From NCBI RefSeq assembly GCF_013359905.1, contig NZ_JABMCC010000107.1:110831-174830 (forward strand): a stretch of 64,000 bases of DNA, written 5' to 3'. The translations under genes were made by a program, and so were the position numbers. Positions within the stretch are counted from its first letter, which is position 1. Every line of letters starts with the position of its first letter. Source of the stretch: Paenibacillus taichungensis (GTDB lineage Bacteria; Bacillota; Bacilli; Paenibacillales; Paenibacillaceae). Below are positions 44,301 to 52,504 of the stretch, piece by piece. The notes under the pieces were generated by a model. It was not told where the DNA came from, did no database searches, and saw nothing but the letters and a program-made list of their open reading frames with translations.

Positions 44301-44603
44301 GCATAAATTCGGTTCGTATGAACACTTTTTTAAGCGGATCATCATCCGTTTGTTTGCTGTACGCTTTTTTTCCTTGCATACACAAAAAAACAAACGACAC
44401 GGGACTTTTCCCCATGCCGTTTCAGATTTCATTATATTCTCAGTTTAGTCTTTGAGCTAAACTTAATGACATTGCCCATACGGGTCGGTTTTTGTTTGGA
44501 TAGGGTTACGGTTTCTTCTCGGTTTGATATGCAACCCCATTAAAATACATATCACTACGCTTTCTGGTAAAATAAAGATGACAAGAAAGTAGAGGGGGTA
44601 AGA
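44301..44603. other. Flank of IS4 remnant
   Basis: No gene. It contains a strong hairpin with A-run on its left side (44384-44424), which acts as a terminator for leftward transcription, probably a leftover of the IS or of a lost minus-strand gene. Confidence 0.4.
44384..44424 (-). terminator. Leftward terminator
   Basis: On the minus strand the arms AAACGGCATGGGG and CCCGTGTCGTTT form a stem with small mismatches followed by a T-run. No minus-strand gene now precedes it. Confidence 0.55.
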
Positions 44604-44765
44604 ATGGCAGAAATAACTTTGAATTGGCTTCAAAAGCAAGCAGAATCAATGGCAAAGCATCACTGGAGTCTTGATTACATACCGACGATTGTGATCGATG
44701 AACGTAACGAAGTTATCTGGCTGAGGGTGCTTATAAACCGAGAGAGTGGTTTAGCTACTCCTTAG
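44604..44765 (+). CDS. Small frame, probable gene remnant
   Basis: ATG 44604 with AGAGGGGG upstream, so translation is likely. The 53 residues (MAEITLNWLQKQAESMAKHH ... IPTIVIDERNEVIWL) look like the N-terminus of a longer alpha/beta protein that has been cut off. No continuation is seen in other frames. Not recognised. Confidence 0.4.
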   Translation: MAEITLNWLQKQAESMAKHHWSLDYIPTIVIDERNEVIWLRVLINRESGLATP

Positions 44766-44914
44766 CTCCAATCTTATTTAAGTCATCGTATGGGTCAGGT
44801 GATATTGGTGACGTGATGACATCTCTCGACTGTTTTGTGAGGATTTGATTGGGAAGATGATGGTATAAGATCAGTTTAGAGTTGGAAGATGAAGAATAGA
44901 GGAGAGACTTTCTC

Positions 44915-45403
44915 GTGAAAAAGAAAAAAGAACGCAAGGACTTTATTTATGTAGAGCTTGAGTTTCAAAAGGAAATACTTCCGATTGGTTCATCTCCGTT
45001 AACAAGTGAACTTTATAGAGAGACGATCAAATCCTATATCCATGGCTTGTACATTTCTTCTCTTTTAACAGGGGAAGCCTTTATCGAGAAAGTCATTCGA
45101 GATCAAATACCTGAGAGCGGTAGGATTGCATACAATCTACTTTTAGAAAAGGCTAAAGAAAAAGAATTTATCAATGAAGAGGAGACAGTTCGCTTAATTG
45201 AGATTCATAGAACAGTGAGAAACTTATATGCACATGAGTCGGCATCTCAAGCAGGATTTAACTTAACTTCCGATGCAGTGCGTGAGACATTAGCAGAGGA
45301 TTTCCTACGTATTATGAAGTCACTATATACGACAACTAGATCTCACCTTAAGGGTATTTTTGCACCACTTGAAAAGAATGGTGTCAGAGGATTTAAAGAC
45401 TGA
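44915..45403 (+). CDS. HEPN-domain protein
   Basis: GTG start after AGAGGAGAG. A 162-residue all-helical protein with the RX4H motif RNLYAH at residues 102-107, with Asn after Arg as in active HEPN RNases. The body resembles DUF4145/abortive-infection HEPN proteins. HEPN domains usually act as RNases in toxin-antitoxin or phage-defence systems. No nucleotidyltransferase (MNT) antitoxin is adjacent; the next gene is 53 bases away and unknown. RNase activity is predicted from the motif only. Confidence 0.7.
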   Translation: MKKKKERKDFIYVELEFQKEILPIGSSPLTSELYRETIKSYIHGLYISSLLTGEAFIEKVIRDQIPESGRIAYNLLLEKAKEKEFINEEETVRLIEIHRTVRNLYAHESASQAGFNLTSDAVRETLAEDFLRIMKSLYTTTRSHLKGIFAPLEKNGVRGFKD

Positions 45404-45456
45404 GTTGCGTTATAAAATTTTAAGTTTACCATTAGTTTACAGATGGAGGTTAATTG

Positions 45457-45999
45457 ATGAATTACTTTAACACACCCAAAAGAATAGACCATACCGTAAT
45501 TAAATTCTGTAAGTCCATTTCACCGCACTCAAAACCTGAGTATATACAATTACGCCCAGAGTTATGGTGTAGACCAAACGATTGCTACAACAATGTGGAG
45601 CAGAAGGTTGCTAAATACGGAGGGAAGAGACAGTTGGGGTGGAGGATTCAAGTTATGCCTGACCCTAACCCAAAATTCATGATAGAAGCTGTCCATCACG
45701 CGATATGGATAACAGCTACCGGACAAAAAATAGATATTACACCACAACCAAATGTTGTGGGTAAAATTGTTTTTGTATCCGACGATATAACTAAACTTGA
45801 AAATCACCGAATTGGAGAAAAGTATCAAGCGTTGCTTGACTGTCCAATCGTTCATGAGTATGTGGGACTTTGCAATTTAGAGAGTGAACATTATACTAGT
45901 AAAACGAAGCTAATTAAACAACCCAAACCTCCAGTCGAACTATTAATGAAACAGGAACAATTGAAAGACCTTATATTTAGGAAGCATGGAAGATTATAA
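45457..45999 (+). CDS. Hypothetical protein, 180 residues
   Basis: ATG 45457 follows TGGAGG. The core (RPNDCYNNVEQKVAKYGG, LGWRIQVMPDPN, EAVHHAIWIT, IDITPQPN, IVFVSDD) matches an uncharacterised family I remember from phages and genomic islands, with a GGxxxxGW, HAVW and DITP pattern. Cys, His and Asp at fixed places could bind metal. Function unknown. It follows the HEPN gene by 53 bases and may form a pair with it. Confidence 0.65.
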   Translation: MNYFNTPKRIDHTVIKFCKSISPHSKPEYIQLRPELWCRPNDCYNNVEQKVAKYGGKRQLGWRIQVMPDPNPKFMIEAVHHAIWITATGQKIDITPQPNVVGKIVFVSDDITKLENHRIGEKYQALLDCPIVHEYVGLCNLESEHYTSKTKLIKQPKPPVELLMKQEQLKDLIFRKHGRL

Positions 46000-46002
46000 A
46001 AA

Positions 46003-46026
46003 AGAGGAGCCACTAATGGCTCCTCA
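46003..46026 (+). terminator. Hairpin after 45457 gene
   Basis: Perfect arms GAGGAGCC/GGCTCCTC with a six-base loop, directly after the stop. There is no T-run, so termination may be weak. Confidence 0.45.
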
Positions 46027-46139
46027 GGCTGTTGAGAAATTATCGGCAGCCTTTTTCATGCCTTTATAATTCATGACGACACCGCATTAATGTTATATAT
46101 TATAGGTAACTTTTAAGGAATGGATGGTGTTCGCATGCT

Positions 46140-46440
46140 GCGTTAAAGTTGAGAGAAACAACAAACCTACGAGTTCGTCTCGATCGAAGATCTGGTTCCG
46201 TAAAACCATATGCTACGTAAAATTAATCTATATATCGACTTCTCTTTCATCGATGAAAAAGTACGCCCTTTGTATTGTCAAAACGAGGTCGTCCAGCCAT
46301 TGACCCAACACTCCTTTTTAAGATGATTTTCCTTGGTTACTTTTATGGTATTCGTTCTGAACGTCAGCTCGAACGCGAAGTCCAGACGAATCTCGCTCCG
46401 CTGGTTTTTGGGACTTGGACTGACGGACAAGGTTCCAGAC
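46140..46440 (+). pseudogene. IS1182-like transposase remnant
   Basis: Translations in two frames give YEFVSIEDLVP, HMLRKINLYIDFSFIDEKVRPLY and then RPAIDPTLLFKMIFLGYFYGIRSERQLEREVQ, which is the N-terminal region of IS1182-family transposases. A frameshift near 46285 separates them, and the catalytic part is missing. Confidence 0.8.
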
Positions 46441-46506
46441 CATTTTTAATTTGTAAAATGCATTATGATAACCTTTGAAAAGGTGTAGAACGAGAGGGTG
46501 AACACT

Positions 46507-47790
46507 ATGGCATTGACGAGAGACTTGATTTCACTTTTTAGGATAAACAAGCAGAGGAATGAATGGGGTAATTGGCTTGACGATGAGGCTACATGGAGAT
46601 TTATTAATGCTGTGGGTTCAGATTCTGCATTTATTGATACTATGGATCTAGAATTGGCTGCTGACTTTTTGCCAATATTATTTCAAGATTTTGAGTTCTC
46701 CTCGAAAGAAAGCATCGGGGAAAGCGAGGCAAACAATTTTCTTCAGCTATTGAATAAAAATATGCTAATAAATATGTCTGACTATTGGATAGTAATTCCT
46801 TTGCTAAATGCTGAAGCTACGGAAAGTATCGAAATCAGTGATAATATTTCGATAGTAGTAGGGGAACGTGAGGAAAAAATGAGGGCATTGTCTCAAATTA
46901 TGGGTTTAGAACTACGTGAGGTAATATCTCGATTTGTACATACCGAAAAGTCGAGGTCGACTGATTTTTTTAAGGATCCTTTGCTTGTAATAAAAATTAA
47001 TCATCAGCGTAGAATTGTCCATGAAAATGCAGTAGAAATCGCATATTATACCATCAATTTCATCAATGTTTTATATTGGGGATATATTGCTCCAACTCAT
47101 AAAGCAGGGAATTCTAAATACTTTCTCAGGGGAGAGAGAAAACAAGTAAATCAGCATGTTGTGATACAATGTGTAAATGACTCTAATTGGGGACACAGAC
47201 CGCTTAATTTTGAATATAACTGTCAATTTAATTTAGATTGGCTCAATGGAAATGCTTATGGGAGTAAACTAGCAAGTTTAATGAATCTGATTAGTTTTAG
47301 TTATGAACAAAATGGGTTAACTAATCGATTTTTGCGTGGAATCCGATTTTTTGTGAGAGGAATTAACGTAAGAAGCGGGCATCGCTTCTTCGATGCAGAA
47401 TCAGACGCAATACTACTATTAAATATAGCAAGCGAGTGCGTTCTTATTAAAAGCCAGAAGGAAAGAAATAAATCACGGAAAATCAAAGGTAGGCTCTCTA
47501 AGTTGGGTAATATCGAGGAAGTTTCCATAGAGTCTCGAAAGCTAATTATTGAGCATATGATCAATCTAAGGGGGAGCTATGTGCATGAGGGTCACTCTAA
47601 CAATGTAGATCCATACATGGATGGCAAAGAAAAATTAACTGAGCTTGAAGCCTATAAGAAAATAGTGGGGAGATTTCTTAGTGATGCGTTTGAATTAACT
47701 GAAAAATGCCGCTCACAGGCTGTTCTTGATGGTAAAGATATCGAAGAAATTTGGTTTCAGTCATTTCAGGATGAAGAAAATTCTTCATAA
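46507..47790 (+). CDS. Large protein with C-terminal HEPN-like motif
   Basis: ATG 46507 follows GAGAGGG; GTG 46498 is too close to that site. The 427-residue protein is mostly helical, with a beta-rich part near 100-200. Near the C-terminus, RGSYVHEG (Arg355 to His360) is an RX4H motif flanked by helices, as in Apea-like HEPN domains of anti-phage proteins. The N-terminal part could be the sensor. It stands alone between IS remnants and a terminator, the pattern of a single-gene abortive defence module. RNase activity is inferred. Confidence 0.65.
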   Translation: MALTRDLISLFRINKQRNEWGNWLDDEATWRFINAVGSDSAFIDTMDLELAADFLPILFQDFEFSSKESIGESEANNFLQLLNKNMLINMSDYWIVIPLLNAEATESIEISDNISIVVGEREEKMRALSQIMGLELREVISRFVHTEKSRSTDFFKDPLLVIKINHQRRIVHENAVEIAYYTINFINVLYWGYIAPTHKAGNSKYFLRGERKQVNQHVVIQCVNDSNWGHRPLNFEYNCQFNLDWLNGNAYGSKLASLMNLISFSYEQNGLTNRFLRGIRFFVRGINVRSGHRFFDAESDAILLLNIASECVLIKSQKERNKSRKIKGRLSKLGNIEEVSIESRKLIIEHMINLRGSYVHEGHSNNVDPYMDGKEKLTELEAYKKIVGRFLSDAFELTEKCRSQAVLDGKDIEEIWFQSFQDEENSS

Positions 47791-47849
47791 TAATGGATAA
47801 TAGATAGATAAAGCTACCTGGAAACGATAACTCCATAAATTCAAGTGAA

Positions 47850-47877
47850 GTCAATCGTAATAGTGATTGGCTTTTTT
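47850..47877 (+). terminator. Rho-independent terminator
   Basis: Seven-base arms GTCAATC/GATTGGC (one wobble) with eight-base loop and T-run. Confidence 0.75.
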
Positions 47878-48138
47878 GGGTTTTAAAATTTCAGTTAAAT
47901 ACATTTAAACTTCCTACTAACTCAAATTGAACATTGTGAAAGTGTTACTTCCCGCAACCATTACTATAGTGTTTTTTTATTCGTGCAGAACCTAAAACGG
48001 GCACTTTTTGCACATTACCAAAGAAAAATAGGAATGTGTGTTTGTAGGTGTTTGAATTGGAAGCATAAGCATGCCAAATGGCAAACTTATGGGTTAAGTC
48101 TCAATCAGCTTCAGAAGACTAATGAAATTCTTCTCAAA

Positions 48139-48158
48139 ATGTAAATCATGGTATACAA
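48139..48158. promoter_or_regulatory. Recurrent 20-bp operator, copy 3
   Basis: ATGTAAATCATGGTATACAA keeps the left half of the consensus; the right arm is weaker. A -35-like TATACA lies in the right arm with a poor -10-like TTACAT 17 bases on, the same geometry as at 55022. Confidence 0.4.
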
Positions 48159-48263
48159 TAGTGTGGTAGAATGATTACATAAAAGGATGATAAGAAATGA
48201 GGTAGGGCTTTGGAATGGAATTACTGTCGATGATGTACTAACTGGATCAACGAGAAGAAGCTG

Positions 48264-48548
48264 ATGTTGATTAAGAAACGAACATCACGTGATCTGAAGG
48301 GAGATTGGTCATATGGTTTTATTGTTGTGGTGGTCGATCAAAATCTTCTAGCCTATGAATTGGATAATAGATCTGTAATGAATGTTAATCTCATTGATAT
48401 TGCTCCATGTAATCTAGGAGATCGGAAATATAACGAGTCTGTCCTAACTTTTAATGAAAGGAGTGTACATCTGACTCATGAGAATCGAGGTTTATCCTTT
48501 GGTCACAATGAAGCCGCCTGTTTATCCGAAAAAAGTTCCGAACTCTGA
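48264..48548 (+). CDS. Small hypothetical frame, 94 residues
   Basis: Starts after GAGAAGAAG. The first 70 residues (LKGDWSYGFIVVVVDQNLLAYELDNR) look coding, beta-rich. The end overlaps another small frame that has better coding character, so the original C-terminus may be lost. It is about 105 bases downstream of operator copy 3. Not recognised. Confidence 0.35.
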   Translation: MLIKKRTSRDLKGDWSYGFIVVVVDQNLLAYELDNRSVMNVNLIDIAPCNLGDRKYNESVLTFNERSVHLTHENRGLSFGHNEAACLSEKSSEL

Positions 48549-48654
48549 GCAAATCGTGGATACAAGTTTTGCCGCAATGCTTGTACAGAGTATGGCAGGG
48601 ACAGTAATCGATACCAGTGAACGTAAGCAAATCTCTAGAAAACGTAATATGTAA
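48478..48654 (+). CDS. Small hypothetical protein, 58 residues
   Basis: ATG 48478 with GAAAGGAG 14 bases upstream, a long spacing. The product (MRIEVYPLVTMKPPVYPKKV ... SFAAMLVQSMAGTVI) has plausible composition and ends in a basic tail. It overlaps the previous small frame. Not recognised. Confidence 0.35.
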   Translation: MRIEVYPLVTMKPPVYPKKVPNSEQIVDTSFAAMLVQSMAGTVIDTSERKQISRKRNM

Positions 48655-48994
48655 TTGGGTGATTTTAATGAGTGAATCTTAAATTCTGAAAAGGTGTTTC
48701 ATGCTATTAACACCACGGCTATTTCAGTAGGAATGAATTCGAGAGTTTAGAACATCATCGTAGAGGCTGAATCAATGGAGCAATTACAGAAATGTGGCGA
48801 AAAACTCCACTTCTTTAGATGTGGGGATGAATCGAGGAAGCAACTTAGGTTAAGGGATAGCCTTAGGCCGTCCTAACTGTCCTTAATGAATGGACGCCAT
48901 TATTGTCATTTTTGGATTGAATGATACTCTTGTTACGAGACAGAAGTATCATTCCCATACGATGTGGAACAAAAGATAAGAAGGAGGTGAAACC
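48655..48994. other. Left flank of second TnpB element
   Basis: No gene. Contains structured sequence (hairpin near 48792-48822 and a TTAAGG/CCTTAGG-like dyad near 48852-48870) that probably belongs to the IS left end, plus the ribosome binding site AAGGAGGTG of the TnpB gene. Confidence 0.4.
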
Positions 48995-50050
48995 ATGCAA
49001 ACGATAACCATTCAAATACGTATATTTCCAGCTCATCCTTCTGTACTTCTGGATATGGGCCAAGAGTATATTCGGACCGTTAATGAGCTCACCAAGCAAG
49101 CCGAAGTGTCGGGTACGTTTCCGAAGCTAACCTCGAAGTCTGTTCAAGCCAATCTACCTTCTGCTGTAAAGAATCAAATCATCCGAGACGCAAGAAGTAT
49201 ATTTCAGAAGTTCAAGAAGGATAAGAAACGACCTATTCTCAAAAAGCGGGTGTATTACGTCAATAATCAAAACTATACCATTGGAGACCATCACATTTCG
49301 TTCCCTGTGGTTATAGATGGGAAAGTTCAACGTCTGGTTGTCCCCGCGATCCTTCCCGATCGGGAGCGAGTCCTGCTTGCAAACAGTAAGCATGGACTGT
49401 TACGCGTTGTTCAAAAGTCCAAGAAATGGTTTGTACAAGTAGCTATTGAAAGGCCGACAGAACAGGCATCGGGTGATATCATGATAGGCGTAGATTTAGG
49501 TTTAAAAGTCCCTGCTGTTATCGTCACCTCAAGTGGTAAGACCAAGTTTTGCGGCAATGGCCGCAAAAACAAGTTCATACGCCGTAAGTACAACACCAAT
49601 CGTCGTAGACTCGGGAAGTTGAAAAAATTATCGGTCATCCGTAAACAAGGGAACAAAGAAGGTCGTTATATGAAAGACCAGAACCACAAAATTAGCCGCC
49701 AGATCGTGAATATGGCAATACAGGAGAACGTTTCGGTCATTAAGCTTGAGAAGTTGACCGCTATTCGCAAGACGACAAGAACAAGTCGCAAAAACACAAA
49801 GAATCTGCATGATTGGTCATTTTATCAGTTGAACAAGTTCATCGCATACAAGGCGGCACTCGCTGGAATCAAAATTGCGGAAGTTGATCCAGCCTACACT
49901 TCGCAAACTTGTCCAGTATGCCTTAGGCGGAACAAAGCCAATGATCGAAAGTATCGATGCGTCTGTGGATATACAGCACACCGAGATCGAGTAGGTGCGA
50001 TCAACATCATGCATCAACCTGTGGCAGATGGTAACAGTCTGCCAGCCTAG
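48995..50050 (+). CDS. tnpB: TnpB RNA-guided nuclease, IS605 family
   Basis: A 351-residue TnpB with a strong ribosome binding site. RuvC-type residues are Asp167 (GVDLG), Glu252 (IKLEKL) and Asp331 (HRDRVGAINIM); the zinc ribbon has CPVC and CVCGY. All are present, so an active nuclease is expected. It differs throughout from the TnpB at 22281, so the two elements arrived separately. Confidence 0.92.
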   Translation: MQTITIQIRIFPAHPSVLLDMGQEYIRTVNELTKQAEVSGTFPKLTSKSVQANLPSAVKNQIIRDARSIFQKFKKDKKRPILKKRVYYVNNQNYTIGDHHISFPVVIDGKVQRLVVPAILPDRERVLLANSKHGLLRVVQKSKKWFVQVAIERPTEQASGDIMIGVDLGLKVPAVIVTSSGKTKFCGNGRKNKFIRRKYNTNRRRLGKLKKLSVIRKQGNKEGRYMKDQNHKISRQIVNMAIQENVSVIKLEKLTAIRKTTRTSRKNTKNLHDWSFYQLNKFIAYKAALAGIKIAEVDPAYTSQTCPVCLRRNKANDRKYRCVCGYTAHRDRVGAINIMHQPVADGNSLPA

Positions 50051-50180
50051 ATAGCTATACGCTCTGATCTAGGACGGGCTATTGAACGAGCCCCTAACTT
50101 AGCAGCCGGGGCAAAGCGGAAACGCAAGCGCACTTGAACTAGCTAGGAATTCAACCCATTCAAGGGTGTGGAAGTTCAAT
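49950..50180 (+). ncRNA. Candidate omega RNA of second TnpB
   Basis: The 3' end of tnpB and the following 130 bases are GC-richer and structured, including GGGCTATTGAACGAGCCC (50077-50094). By analogy with known TnpB guide RNAs. Boundaries are guesses. Confidence 0.35.
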
Positions 50181-50190
50181 ATTGGAGATT

Positions 50191-50481
50191 AAAGCAAGAC
50201 AAATCAATTTCAATGCGTTTACTTGAAGTTAATGGAATAACTTGGAATTACCTTTTGGAAAGCAGAAAATGGTACAGCGATGATACTAATGCCTCTACGT
50301 AAGTTGTCCTTTTTTCTGGAAGGTACCGAAGTCATTAGTCTCAAAGGTTCAAAACTTTATATTGGTATTGATCACATAGATGATAACCATAGAAGGTGCT
50401 CCCTTGCTTACGGTATTGAGCTGAAAGAGACTAACTAAAATTGATCCTAGAAATTCATTTTGAGACAAAGCGAGGATAACG
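50191..50481. other. Short non-coding stretch
   Basis: No complete gene. A broken frame (LYIGIDHIDDNHRRCSLAYGIELKE at 50356-50437) may be the last piece of a gene interrupted by the IS. Confidence 0.35.
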
Positions 50482-51123
50482 ATGAATAACCAATCAAATG
50501 TCATGACTCATCTTGTTGCAACGGGAAATATGACTTCTGCAATCCGCGATTTACTGTGTAATGCGATCAACGAGAAACAAAGTATATTAATTATTGGCCC
50601 GCGTAAGGTTGAAGGGAAATTGAAATTGTTGTATTCATTAGCGGAATATCATACTGACACTAGCTTGAAGTCCATGGTTATTGAAGATCATAGACTGGTG
50701 AATTTTAATCCAGGTGCACTCAATGCTGTCTATACTGCGACTAACAGACAGATAAAGATATCTCTTATGAAAACAGCTTTATCCATCCGATCATCTTACC
50801 TCTTTGTTTCGGAGCTTAGAGGAAGTGAAATTGCTCCCTATTTTGATGTTATATCTGAAGGGCTTAAGGGTACCATGAGCACATTTGTTGCAAAAAATCC
50901 TGAACACGCTATCCATAAGTTAAGCAGGCTCTTATCTAAAGATTCAACAGAACTAACTTATGAAGAAGGTAAATTTCTGGAACGATATGTAGCTGCGAAA
51001 ATCGATCTCATCGTGATGATAGAGTGTACAAACGAGGATGACCTCAATTCATGGATAGTCTCAGATGTCGTGAACGTTAAACAGGATCAATCTGGAGAAA
51101 TTTCTTATCACAGTGCAATTTAA
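50482..51123 (+). CDS. Degenerate TadA/VirB11-like secretion ATPase
   Basis: A 213-residue protein that aligns by eye with the C-terminal ATPase domain of TadA/CpaF/VirB11: IED box at 67-69, ELRGSE Walker B region at 111-116, and a block TFVAKNPEHAIHKL where family members have TLHANSPEEALERL. The Walker A is IIGPRKVEGKLK instead of GxxxxGKT, and the His-box His is Val. ATP hydrolysis is therefore doubtful. It may be a regulatory paralogue of a pilus motor; the window ends in a Flp-pilin-like gene, and a full Tad locus may lie outside. Confidence 0.65.
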   Translation: MNNQSNVMTHLVATGNMTSAIRDLLCNAINEKQSILIIGPRKVEGKLKLLYSLAEYHTDTSLKSMVIEDHRLVNFNPGALNAVYTATNRQIKISLMKTALSIRSSYLFVSELRGSEIAPYFDVISEGLKGTMSTFVAKNPEHAIHKLSRLLSKDSTELTYEEGKFLERYVAAKIDLIVMIECTNEDDLNSWIVSDVVNVKQDQSGEISYHSAI

Positions 51124-51144
51124 AAAAGAATAGGTGGGGAACGC

Positions 51145-51499
51145 ATGTCATCAAAACAAAAAATATCATGGGCACCTTTAACGATAGTTGGTACATTGGT
51201 GATCATCTTGGGCTTCAGCTCAATGTACACTGTTCAAGAGAAGGAAGTTGCCCTGGTAACAACCTTCGGTAAAGTGACAGATGAAAATACACAGGGATTG
51301 CATTTTAAGTGGCCCTGGCCGTTCAAAAAGTTGAAAAAAACGACGTCAATAAAACGCATCGTATTAAGGTTGGGCTCAGATAAATGAGGTTAAAGTGAAT
51401 ACCGTTGGCAAGGAAGCATTAAAGATAACTGGTGATGAGAACATTGTGTCGACAGATGCTATTGTGGAATACAATAGCTTGAATGTTGGAGAAACATGA
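51145..51499 (+). pseudogene. HflK/stomatin-like gene, frameshifted and truncated
   Basis: The first frame (51145-51387, after GGTGGGG) starts with a membrane helix and SMYTVQEKEVALVTTFGKV and GLHFKWPWPFKK, the start of HflK-type SPFH proteins. It stops at 51387, and a shifted frame continues INEVKVNTVGKEALKITGDE and NIVSTDAIVEYN to 51499. The rest of the SPFH domain is absent. It is broken just where the retron-like cassette begins. Confidence 0.75.
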
Positions 51500-51570
51500 A
51501 TCCTATATGAAAATCGGAATATAACACTAACACACAAATTTTAGTTTTTTATTCGTACAAAAAAACGAGA

Positions 51571-51603
51571 ATAAAATTCGCTATTTGCGAATTTTATCCT
51601 TTA
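51571..51603 (+). terminator. Terminator before retron-like cassette
   Basis: Perfect 11-base arms ATAAAATTCGC/GCGAATTTTAT with a five-base loop. It insulates the cassette from upstream transcription. Confidence 0.75.
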
Positions 51604-51629
51604 CATGATAAACATTCTAATGCTAAACT
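51600..51629 (+). promoter_or_regulatory. Probable promoter of retron-like ncRNA
   Basis: TTTACA (51600-51605) and TAAACT (51624-51629) separated by 18 bases, followed about 7 bases later by the structured region. Confidence 0.5.
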
Positions 51630-51635
51630 ATCAAT

Positions 51636-51910
51636 GCAGTGAAAGTGTTGGTAGATTTATCTATTAAACACTAGGTCGTCTCTCACACATTGGAGTGGTG
51701 AAACACTCGAGGAATATGCCTCTAGCATATTCTGCCTTATGAGGGCACGCACGTAGCCTTAGCTGCATGGCTGGCCAACGTGATGCGCCAAACTCATTAC
51801 ACCGCGCGCCAGGAGATGCACGCGGTGCGAAAGGAATTAGGTGGGCGTTCTTCTTGCACCAACTTCTTCTCGGGAGGGAACTAAGACAACTATACTATTT
51901 AGTTCCAGAG
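51636..51910 (+). ncRNA. Candidate retron msr-msd RNA
   Basis: A GC-richer, non-coding stretch between promoter and the 69-residue gene. Visible hairpins: AGTGTT...AACACT with inner TAGA/TCTA (51643-51671); GAATATGC/GCATATTC (51711-51732); TAGCC/GGCT-type stem within a CACGT/ACGTG closing stem (51748-51785); CACCGCG/CGCGGTG (51800-51827); GGAACTAA/TTAGTTCC (51877-51906). GTTGGT near the start can pair with ACCAAC near 51858, a possible a1/a2 stem. Position directly upstream of a retron-type RT operon supports an msr-msd template. No cDNA boundary can be set from sequence. Confidence 0.6.
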
Positions 51911-51920
51911 GGAGCTGCAT

Positions 51921-52130
51921 ATGCAGAATAAATCACTGACCAAGGAGAATCACTCAATCGGAAAACGCTCAGGTAAATCACGTAAACATCGACATCGAGT
52001 CAAGTCGAGTAAAAATTACTGGGGAAATATCTTTAAACCGGAATTTATTTTCAAGTGGACTTTTAAACTATTGGAATATGCTCTAGTAATCGCCAAACTG
52101 ATAGATGTGATCCGAAATTTCCGAAAGTAA
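51921..52130 (+). CDS. Small basic/hydrophobic protein in retron-like cassette
   Basis: ATG 51921 follows GAGGGAG. A 69-residue protein with a very basic N-terminal half (GKRSGKSRKHRHRVKSSK) and a hydrophobic, amphipathic C-terminal helix (FKWTFKLLEYALVIAKLIDV). The first half suits nucleic-acid binding and the second membrane contact or a helical toxin. It lies between the structured RNA and the HTH-RT pair, in the same direction. I know no retron accessory protein with this build, so it may be a new component, an effector or an unrelated passenger. Confidence 0.6.
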   Translation: MQNKSLTKENHSIGKRSGKSRKHRHRVKSSKNYWGNIFKPEFIFKWTFKLLEYALVIAKLIDVIRNFRK

Positions 52131-52192
52131 TGAGCGCGAATGGGAAACCCACCTAATTTTTATTTTTAGAGCAAATGAAAGGCGGTTTAAAA

Positions 52193-52504
52193 ATGATAGG
52201 AGATATCTTAAAAAAAACGCGGAGTATCTATGGATATAAAGCAAAAGATATGAGTATTAAGCTTGATATCTCTCCAAGTTATCTATCTGAAATTGAAACT
52301 AATAAAAAAAGACCTTCTTTGGACATTCTTGAAAGATATGCAGAGATTTTTAATATGAAAGTATCTACCCTAATACTATTATCAGAAGATCATGATGAAG
52401 CCATCAAAACTAACAAACCTCAAGAGTTTATCAAAAGAATGATGATAAAGCTCATTGATGTGATGTCCAAGGATGAGGTGAAATCCAATGGCAAGAATAG
52501 TTAA
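52193..52504 (+). CDS. XRE-type HTH protein of retron-like cassette
   Basis: ATG 52193 follows AAAGGCGG; ATG 52175 precedes the site. The 103-residue protein has a Cro/C1-type HTH at residues 3-60 (ILKKTRSIYGYKAKDMSIKL, then SYLSEIETNKKRPSLDIL) and a helical, basic tail. It overlaps the RT gene by 17 bases, so the two are translationally coupled. In the classification of retrons there is, as I recall, a type (VI) in which the RT is paired with a small HTH protein. It could be effector, regulator or both. Confidence 0.85.
   Translation: MIGDILKKTRSIYGYKAKDMSIKLDISPSYLSEIETNKKRPSLDILERYAEIFNMKVSTLILLSEDHDEAIKTNKPQEFIKRMMIKLIDVMSKDEVKSNGKNS

Larger units (their letters stand above)
47791..48263. 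other. Intergenic region with terminator and operator
   Basis: Contains the terminator at 47850-47877 and operator copy 3 at 48139-48158. No gene of coding character was seen. Confidence 0.45.
48690..50190 (+). mobile_element. Second IS200/IS605-family element, TnpB only
   Basis: A TnpB gene with structured flanks and no TnpA. Left of the gene, 48790-48880 holds a hairpin-rich GTGGCGAAAAACTCCAC stretch. The right side ends near GAATTCAACCCATTC-type sequence with hairpin ACCC/GGGT around 50150-50172. Ends are estimates. This element is unrelated in detail to the one at 22095. Confidence 0.5.
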
